A stretch of 64,000 bases of DNA from Dipteris shenzhenensis (taxonomy: Eukaryota > Polypodiophyta > Polypodiopsida > Gleicheniales): the NCBI GenBank assembly GCA_047967505.1, contig CM106539.1, one strand, 5' to 3'. The position numbers and the translations under genes are program-made. The notes below the pieces were generated by a model. That model was not told where the DNA came from. It did no database searches and saw only the letters and a program-made list of their open reading frames with translations. Below are positions 55,301 through 64,000 of the stretch, piece by piece (position 1 is the stretch's first letter; the number at the start of each line of letters is the position of its first letter).

Positions 55301-56310
55301 TTCTTGATGAAATCACCTCAAGAATGCATCACAGGCCGCATCGTATGTGGTGAAATGGCTCACTGCGTACTCTGCCAACAACCAGCATGTTGCCTTACCC
55401 GATAAGGTTGACTCAAAAATCGCCTCTTGTTGGAGCGGTACCACAACTCCCTGATTGTTCATTCCATACACCTTTTCGAGCATCCGAACATGCGCATTAG
55501 GGTCGTCCAACTTTTTTCCCAAAAACTTGGCATACTTGATGTTACTCGTTGTAGGCATCACCACACTACCAATGTTTGGTGCTCCTCTAGATGGCCTTCC
55601 TTGATTGAAGAGATTGCAAGAAGCCACTGAAATTGTAGGTGGAGACAAAGATGCACTCAGCACTTGGTGTGCATCAATTGAGGCCCGCACCCACAATTTT
55701 GGCAATGAAATTGACTATGCAGGTGGGCTCTGATGCCGATTGACCCCTCCCAGAGCTTCTTGCGAACTGTTAGCCCCATGCTTAGGATCGCTGTTGTGCC
55801 GCTGTAGCCGCATAGTTGGTGTCAAGGGATCAGGAGGTCCTTTCGAGTGTGTGCACATGCATGCCTACTAGGAAGCCAATAACCACAAAATACACTACCA
55901 CAACCACCAGATGAGGCTCTTCATTGGAATTTCTGTAGTTGCTCAACCGTAAGCAAGATGCTGGGGGTCAAAACGCATCCGATGGAGTTCATCTTAAAAT
56001 TCCTGGATGTGTCTCCTCACCACAGCAATCTCCCGGAGTGAGCGCAACTACATGCAAACCTCATGGGAAGTGCCTCCATAAAGACGGCAAGGAGTGAATG
56101 ACATGAGTGCTCAATTGCCCGATCGTGAATTCCTTGCGTGATGGTAAGAATGGGCATCGTGATCGCCAATGTGTAACGCCATAAATGCACACAGATGCTA
56201 TGAAAAGCAATAGAGAAATGATAGATATGCACAACATCCATGAGATAGGATACAGATTTGAGAGAGATAGAACGTTGAAGAACATTGTATTCTAGAGCAA
56301 TAGCTCGCAC
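49340..56310 (-). mobile_element. Decayed Ty3/gypsy retrotransposon, copy B
   Basis: It has the same layout as the copy A element: gag 55,070-55,705, zinc knuckles 54,627-54,911, linker and protease 53,328-54,262, RT/RNase H about 51,977-53,224, integrase about 50,600-51,737, and the hydrophobic ORF 50,185-50,490. The RT stops at 52,628-52,630 and 52,529-52,531 match those of copy A exactly, so the element decayed before the block was duplicated. A 12-bp tandem duplication near 50,701-50,724 is specific to this copy. Confidence 0.85.
51977..53224 (-). pseudogene. Gypsy reverse transcriptase with partial RNase H, copy B
   Basis: Near-identical to copy A: YSLDGYSGYNQI and FLDD catalytic motifs, two in-frame TAG stops, and the same deletion between the RT thumb and late RNase H. 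One visible substitution is Arg for Pro in MQA(R/P)APM. Confidence 0.85.
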
Positions 56311-56973
56311 AACATCTGTGTACCCCCAATTATCTCAAAATGCTTAGTAATAGCATGCGTATAGAACCATCTGACAGTTAGAGAAATAGACGTTGAAGAC
56401 TACAACTGCTTGGAGATCTGAACCGTCAACCCTTGTGGCAGCTAACCTACCCTCGCACACCCCTCTAAGTCATTGTTGCTAACCCGCATGATTATGCAAT
56501 AACATTTTAGTCCCATTAATCCTAATTTGACATACAATGGTTGCCTACCAATTGTGCCCATCCAATTGATTACCATGAGTCCCTCCTCGATTACATTTAA
56601 TTAGGAACTTGGCTAGTACTCTTTGATCTTCATGCCACTTTTTTTGGCAATTTTCCTCCACAGGTCTTCAAGCATCACTGTCCCATTATCACAATAGTGT
56701 TTGAGCTTATGCTACCCTGAAAATTTTGTTTCTTCACCAATAGTGTAGCACATACAGCAAGATCAACATGCATGCCTTCTATCAATTTCTTCTTTTTGAT
56801 GTGTCAACCACTACATATCCTTTTGTGCTTCCTTTTGGCCATGCGCATATGTTGCGCTACAACCCTTACACTTTTTATGAGAAATTCTACTAGCACAATT
56901 GCCTCATGACAAAGAGATGTTATTCATTGTGACCTTGAATTTTTTATGATAGCCCCACAACATGGTTTGTAGC

Positions 56974-57487
56974 TTACGATCCATACAATTGTGCAGTTTT
57001 TGTCCATGATCTTGGAATGATTTTCTTAAGCACTTTGTTTGTGGTTTCTACTTGAAATTTCACTCTTAGATAGTAAGGGGTAGATGTCTTATGTTGAATC
57101 AGTAACTCCTTCCCACTAATTGTATCATTGAATCGATGAAGATTATCTGTTAAAGCCAAGTTTGCTTAGGACCATTTGGTGACATAGGTGGTTGCTACCT
57201 TGTTCCCACCTAGATAGTTGGCAATTTGAATGGACCTCTAAAATCTAGACTTCACATGTGAAAGGGCTCCCATGGGTATGTGTGACTAAGTGGCATGTGA
57301 TCTTCAAACTTTTTTTAGTCAAGGCATTTTCGTATATCACATCTTTTTGCAATACTTCATTACATCTATATACATTGTATTCCACCACAACTTAGCAATC
57401 AATATCTTCTTGACTGTGACTTTGTTTTAGAAAATAACTTCCTATCACTCTATGATGAGCTTTAACCGTAATTATTGTCCTCTTATA
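56974..57487 (-). pseudogene. Second gypsy integrase relic, copy B
   Basis: Counterpart of 10,938-11,450, with the same QVETTNKVLKKII remnant. Confidence 0.6.
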
Positions 57488-59774
57488 TTAAGAATCACTC
57501 TTTGTGAAATCATATCCCATCTTTCTCCTTCATCAATAGTAGGGTTCTTTACTTTTCTTGTAAACTCCATCCCACCATCTTTCTTCATTGGTGCATCTCT
57601 TATAGACACTTTAAAGTAAGGTCACCAAAAATGTTGCCTACAAATTGCACCCAACTCTATGATTCATTTTGCTCCATCATGCATGTAGGTTGTGCATGCT
57701 CTGGCCCTATAATGGAAGTATATGTAGCTCAAGATGGGCTAATGGAAGTTCATAGGGTGGAATTTTTGTGCTCACAAACCCTCATGAAAATTGCATATTT
57801 GTATGGAAGATAAAATAACAAACAAATGTGAATTCAGATCATATACTGCCAATGGCTTAGATCGAATTTTGAGAAGAAAATTACTTCTTTAATTGCTCAC
57901 TCATATGTGAAATACCATACAAATGGAACTACCCTCGAACTATCACACTCAAAAGACCCTCTATCCTATCACCACACTTGCTCATGTAATACATTGCAAC
58001 CCTACAAATGCTACTATTTCTACATAACCTCACACCCATCCATAACCACTACCCAACTACAACTCCCATTCACATGACCATGTATTTTACAATCGACTAT
58101 TGATTCCTTGAGCACTCTCTCCCATCAGGCATACAGAGAGTCTTGCCTAAGTTTGTTCCATTGATGATGTCGAGACGCTTGGTGAAATCGCTTTGTAAAA
58201 TTTGGCCACCTGCTCCATGTTTTCTCTCAATGCACCAACTCCATTAATCTCAAAACTTATTGCGACTTGCTCCATTGGACTCAAACTTTTCACACCAAAT
58301 CATTTCATCCTTTGTCACTTTGTGCTTCACCTTGGCCTTTTCTTTGTCCTTTTTTTTGTAGAGTTGGGCTCATTTGGGGGCTCAACAATTTCCATTTCTT
58401 ATGTTGTTCTAATGGCAATCTCTTGTTATATATATATATATATATATCACCATATATACAAACATCCATTACATATATCTTATAGATATTTTAAATATAT
58501 AGCATTTGTATATAGCATAACGTGTTTGTTTTAATGGTCATATATGTGTTGGCATGTATGGTTGTTTATACTATGTGATTCTATATATGTTTCTTCATGG
58601 GATATATATACATGGAAAGGAGGGAAAATAAAAAAAAAGAAAAAAATTGATCTGACTCCCTGCCCAAACGGGGCTATCCTCCCTCATTTGCTACCTCCTA
58701 CACAACCAATATACCACCATTGCACTTATAATAGTCCTTCTGGCCTTTTTTGCATACAGTTGGAACGATCCACTGTACCTACCTTCAGTTGAGTGTGGTA
58801 GCTCCCTGACTGGATCAGAGCAGTTGGAGCCAACCCTGAAATTTCAAGCCTTCAACGGGCTTCAAAGCCCCTTAGCCGATTCGTAGCTCCCCAGCCCTCT
58901 TCTCTTCCATGCGATGTGCTTCCAAAAGTAAGTTCGAGTTAAGGCTTTAGCCTTTCACTAGAAATTCCTTGATTATTTGTGTGCATCCTATTTTACATGG
59001 GTGCCATCTTCCTCAATATCTCTCGTTGCCAAGAGACATTACCAGAATTTCCTTTCGAAAATTATGAAATTTTTTTGATTGATTCCGGTCCAAGATACTG
59101 TGTCATTTGATAGTTTCAAATTTTGAATCCGAAGGAGCCATTAGATTATGTCCCCATTCTATCACTCGAATAAATTATAATGGCATCTCCTACAGATAAG
59201 ACATTTGCTTGAGTTTCATAATGGCGTTCTTATTAAACATTCCACTATAGGCGTTCATAATGGCATCTTCTATTTGGTGAAGCAGGATAGCATTTCTACT
59301 ATCGTTAACGTTGTGAGGCCGAGTTGTTGTAGGTGTGGGTACATCTATATCTATGGTATCTATATTATTCTTTAAGGAGAGGATCCACGTGGAGGATTTA
59401 TGGAGGTTCAGGACGTGCAAAAGGCAGCTTCGTGGGAGGTTCGGGCATACACCAAGGTTCGGAGGAGTGTCATGGAAGGACGAGCATGCTATTTCATGAC
59501 ATGTCCTCACGTAGATCTGAGAGCTCAACTTGTAGTCCGACTCGGAGGATGTGCCCTAGCATGCCATGTGTCACCGTGCAAGTCTAGGACATCAGACCTC
59601 TAGTCTGGCATGAGTGGAGCAACTCAGTAGTAGTCTGTGTCAGAGCACAAGATGACACATGGCAGGCGCACGAGGATTATGAGGCACCTCTCTTTGAGTG
59701 TTGGACACATGTCACATTCTCCGATGCCATGTAGCTCAGCGGTCATGCCACTTGTTGTACGCAAGACTAATAGT

Positions 59775-59816
59775 AGAGAGAGAGCAAGCATGCTGACACA
59801 TGGAGAGAGAGGGGGA

Positions 59817-59848
<32 letters not shown>

Positions 59849-59858
59849 GAGAGCGAGG

Positions 59859-59932
<74 letters not shown>

Positions 59933-60066
59933 AGGGGAGAGAGAGAGAGGGGGGATGGGGAGAGAGAGAGAGAGAGAGTAGAGCAAGGAGAGGAGGGAGA
60001 GGGGGGGGAAGGAGAGAGAGAGAGGGGGGGGGGCGAGGAGGAGAGAGTGAGGGGAGATCGAAGAGA

Positions 60067-60101
<35 letters not shown>

Positions 60102-60102
60102 A
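59775..60102. repeat. (GA)n microsatellite with (CA)n end, copy B
   Basis: It corresponds to 14,810-15,148, but the terminal GA run of copy A is replaced by about 16 CA units (60,069-60,098), and an inner GA run is longer. Long frames across it are compositional. Confidence 0.95.
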
Positions 60103-61187
60103 ATATACAATATAATCTATGTTTATTATAACATATAATATTATATATTATAATATTATGTATATATATATATATATATATACTATTTTTTATCTTTATT
60201 CCTTCTCCCTCCTCCTACCTTCTCCTCTTCCTCCTCCCTCCTCCTTGGGTCTCTTACCTGTCGTAGACAGGTCAGGCTACTCGTGTAACTTAAAGGGTGT
60301 GTGATAGTGATATAATGATGAAGGATATCTTTTCATTGTTGCTTCTTTTCTACTATGAACATCTATTTGTAACTACAAGAAATAGAGTTCATGGTCTTCT
60401 TGGTCCAAAATGACATCCATAAAAAGAAAAGAAAAGAAATCTAGATAATATCATTGCTTTCAATTTTTCTTCGGTGCAACTACCATGGGAAATCTATTTT
60501 GTTCCAAACCATCAATGGATCTTGCATGCAATAGTTGTTAAAGTTATTCCTTCATCCCTTTTGCATAGTTTGGTTTCAGGTATTGTGACACCAAAAATTG
60601 ATATTTTTTATTTGGCATTGTATTGTTTTCTTCTATGTTTGATAAAGTTTGAGTATCAAGTCATAGCCTAATGGCTCTCACTTATTTCTATTTTCTAAGA
60701 TATTGTATGGGATTGAGAGGATGAGTGGAATGGATCATTGTAAATACCATGTGTATGAATGATAAATACCTTGGTATGGGGTGAGAGTTATTAATGTATG
60801 GGATATTATGGGGTTTTTAGAAAATAGGAAGAGTGAGTCATATAAAGAGGTGGGCTCATGTCCATGTGTTCCAATAATATAAGAGAGGCCACATGCCAAG
60901 CATCTGGAAGGCATGTGGAGGAGTGTGGAGTCAAGAGGAATCCTTCTAGAATTCCCATGTGGAATAAGGAGGATGTGGACATATGGAAAAGAGAGGGTCC
61001 CTATGGGCTCCATGTGGGGAGACTCTTGACTTTCTCAATATTTTAAGTCTTGAGCATATTTTGATGGGACACATGGAAAGAGTAGCCAAAAAGGACATGG
61101 ATGGTGATGTATGGGCTTATGTGATTTATGGGGAAAAGAATCTATTGGCAGCAATTGTAAATGGGTGAATGAGGGTGACAAAATCTC

Positions 61188-61194
61188 TATAAAA
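61188..61194 (+). promoter_or_regulatory. TATA box of LTR-like promoter, copy B
   Basis: TATAAAA is in the same context as at 16,232 in copy A. Confidence 0.45.
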
Positions 61195-62419
61195 GGAGCC
61201 CTCCTCTCCTTTGTTCATCATCTCTTCCACCATTAGGCCTCATGTTCTTGTAGCTCTAGTCTCCTTAAGCCTCTTCCATGAGCCTTCTCTCCCTCTTGTA
61301 GACATTCTCTTATGTAGACTCTTGAGTCCATCTCATTCTCTCTCTATGAGTAGTCTTGGAGTTTTCGCTCACTCTTGTATGTATGAAACCTCTTCTTCTC
61401 CCGTGTGTTTGTAGTATTTTGAGTTGCATTGGAGTAGAGTCTCACTCTATTGGTAATGAAGGTCACTTCAAGTTCTCTCTCTTGAGTGTCTCTTTCCTTT
61501 TTCCATTGTTTTCTCTTCCAAAGTGCTTAAAAGTGTTGTCTATTCAGCCGCTCATTGCGCATACATGGTTTATCTATTTCCCAAGTGACAAAGGGAGCTC
61601 TTCCTTCCCTCCTAGGCGACCTCTATGGGACTTGGATCATTGATGAAGTCTAAGCATGGAGACAATTTTTACCCCTGTCCAGTAAACTACCCATATCTTT
61701 CCGACTGCTTCTCTATTTCTTACGAAACTTATATCAAAGTGAAGCCCATTTCAAGATGCATCTCAATATGTGTTTGAATATTTAATATCATTTCTTTGTT
61801 GAAAGTTATGGGTCTTTGTGTCTTATAACATTTGGAGAGTGTTTTGGCTAAGTGTAATGGTGTCTATAAAGGAGGTGCAATGTTTCCTCAGAACCTACCC
61901 ATCCAACCCAATCAGGCCCTTCAAACTCCTCGATATATATCAGTTCATGACATGTTGAGCCACAAGATCTTCTTTCAACAATGTATCGCTCTTCTCTTTG
62001 GTGCAAACCGGCTTGCTGAGGTTATGGCCTCCGCTCATCCTTTCCTTTTCTCTATGCTCGAGTACAACATCACTTGGGATGTTACCATCTTCATTCTCAT
62101 CCAAGGGAGGATAGTATGGTGTGGTCTCTTGGTATAAAAGCTTCTTTTTAATGTCCCTTTCCAAGTGATGAATGTCTCTATCACTCAGTTTGAAAGCATC
62201 AGGAAGTGAAGAGGTGCGTGAAGTTTATTACTCCCAACTTCATGTCACATCTCTTTTGGTAGAGACGCCGGGTACTTTTGGTATTGGATTCATTCCACCT
62301 TACTAAATGGTCTTTGTGTAATGGATTGCATGTTGTGCCTAGTATGGGCATGTGTTTTTTGATGTGATAAAGAAGATGCCTGGAACAACTCCATTATAAG
62401 AGATTGCAGCCCGTTTAAG

Positions 62420-64000
62420 AGAACTAGAAGATTGTGAAGGTGATGCTCAAGCTATTCGCACGGTCATCATGATCATATCCTTTATGTTTGCACTCTTGAA
62501 TATGTTGGTGAATTGACAATGCCAGCAGCAGTCACAATGATGGATTGGGGATTGTTTCATGCACTAGTAGCTTGGTGTGAACATACATATGTATGGGGTT
62601 ATGACCCGCAACATCAATGGTTCGCTCTACTACCTGACTTTCATCGATGACTACAACAAATATTTGTTCGGTCTACTTTTTGAAAGCGAAATCTGAATTC
62701 TTTTCTAGATTTCAAGAATTCAAAGCCATGGTTGAGAACCAAACAGGAAGAAAGATCAAAGTCATGAAATCACACAGCGGAGGTGAATACATGTCTTTAG
62801 CATTATGAACTTTTGTAGAAGTAATGCATTTGAATACAATTCACATCTGTAAATACTCCTCAGAAGAATGTAAGAGCTAAAAGAAAGAATGGTACTTTGG
62901 AAGACAGTGCTAGAGCAATGCTCAGTGAGAAGCAACTTCCGAGTCACTACTTGCTTAATTGACTTCTGACCAAACTGATTCATGGTATGACACCTTGTGA
63001 AGCATTCACTAGAAACAAGCCACACATTGGGCATCTCCGCATGTTTGTTTGCATAGTATATGCCCACATACATGACGATCATTGGTCACTGTAGAAAGTT
63101 GGATGTGAAGTCACATAAATGCATCATGGTTGGCTATAGTGAAGAAAGAAAAGCATACAAGTTGTATGATCCCATCAACCAAAAGGTCATTATCTCTAGA
63201 GATGTAATTCTTCATGAGGAATTAGATTTCAAAACCTCAAATTCAGTGGAGATAGACACACCAATTATGCAATCACCTACAAAAAAGCTTGATCAAGAAG
63301 AGCAAGAACTGCCAGAGACAACCTCAAAAGTGCAACAACTCAGATGGTCTACTAGGGAAAGAAAACAACCAGCCAGATTACCATATGCTCAGAAAGGCAA
63401 AGCAATTCAGGTTGACTACCATCATGGCTATAGAAGAGCCAGTGTACTGTGAAGACGTAGATGACAAGCCAGAATGGCAAATTGCTATGAATGAAGAAAT
63501 GGAAGCTTTGTACAAGAACAATACTTGGGAGGTATGCGACCTTCCACTAGGAAAGAAGGCCATAGCAAACAAATGGGTTTACAAATTAAAGTACAATCCA
63601 GATGGAAGCATTGAAAGATACTAAGCCAAACTAGTTGCAAAATGATTTGCACAGTAATATGGTCAGGATTATGATGAAACTTATGCTCTAGTAGCAAAGA
63701 TGGATTCCATATGGTTCTTGATATCACTAGTGACATGTAGCAGATAGAATGTGTACTAGCTAGATGTCAAGCATGCTTTTCTCAATGGTTACATAGATGA
63801 GAAATTCTACATGCAGCAACCATCAGGATCTGTTGAACCAGGGAAAGAGAATCAGGTTTGCCATCTCAAGAAAATTCTCTATAGCTTAAAGTAAGCATCC
63901 AAAAGTTGGTACAACAGAGTTCATTAGTATTTTGCTAATCTGGGATATATGAAGTCCAATGTAGATCACACTCTACTACAAAGTTCAAGGGGAAGACATT
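62420..64000 (+). pseudogene. Ty1/copia integrase and RT, copy B
   Basis: It has the same integrase fragments as 36,757-38,012 and then extends further into reverse transcriptase: LDVKHAFLNGYIDEKFYMQQ, with the first catalytic Asp, followed by VCHLKKILYSLK and SWYNRVH. TAA and TAG stops interrupt it repeatedly (for example after SIERY). The window ends inside it, before the YVDD box would be reached. Confidence 0.85.

Larger units (their letters stand above)
46026..63674. repeat. Segmental duplication, copy B
   Basis: This copy matches 1-17,444 (to about 62,397) and 36,757-38,012 (from about 62,420), with about 25 bases of its own at 62,398-62,422 in place of the 19.3-kb transposon. Gene-free stretches in it hold the same content as described for copy A. 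Its private changes are listed with copy A. After 63,674 it continues into copia RT sequence that copy A has lost. Confidence 0.95.

Overview
The window is nuclear DNA from a land plant with a transposon-rich genome. The evidence is an interstitial array of the plant telomere motif (CCCTAAA/TTTAGGG), split genes with GT-AG introns, and decayed Ty1/copia, Ty3/gypsy, CACTA (EnSpm) and LINE remnants. A fern, lycophyte or gymnosperm would fit, but the sequence alone does not decide this. I see no ordinary host gene, rRNA or tRNA.

Layout. (1) Bases 1-17,444 (copy A) and 46,026-62,397 (copy B) are two nearly identical, same-direction copies of one nested-transposon block. It holds a CACTA transposase fragment, the end of a copia element, a decayed gypsy element on the minus strand, a second gypsy integrase relic, GA microsatellites and an LTR-like promoter. 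The homology resumes at about 36,760-38,012 (A) and 62,420-63,674 (B) with a copia integrase/reverse transcriptase relic. (2) Copy A is split between these two parts by a 19.3-kb insertion, 17,441-36,756, bounded by 21-bp terminal inverted repeats. Copy B has only about 25 bp at this place. (3) Bases 38,013-46,025 separate the copies. They hold scattered CACTA pieces, a broken coiled-coil gene and a 247-bp MITE with a perfect 8-bp target-site duplication.

The 19.3-kb insertion is the main discovery. It looks like a giant, largely intact DNA transposon that I cannot assign to a classical plant superfamily. On the minus strand it carries an uninterrupted 1253-codon transposase with a DUF7869-like RNase-H-fold core (VDGMDQ, QADN..ENKN, GHTHEDID). 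On the plus strand it carries a multi-exon gene that joins a long N-terminal region, a degenerate amino-methyltransferase-like domain and two tandem Ulp1/SENP-type (C48) cysteine protease modules. The modules share intron positions and phases. The first keeps His and Cys, the second has lost Cys, and one in-frame TAG separates them. A 144-aa coiled-coil ORF lies near the right end.

The two large genes diverge from a roughly 6.7-kb intergenic region made of structured repeats: about 800 bp of degenerate telomere-type repeats next to the transposase start, a G-rich minisatellite, a 2-kb polypurine block studded with GC palindromes, and several tandem modules. A plausible reading is transposase (DNA cleavage and joining) plus accessory protease and nucleic-acid-binding proteins, with the telobox and palindrome arrays acting as regulatory or transposase-binding sequence. 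These roles are inferred and not shown by the sequence.
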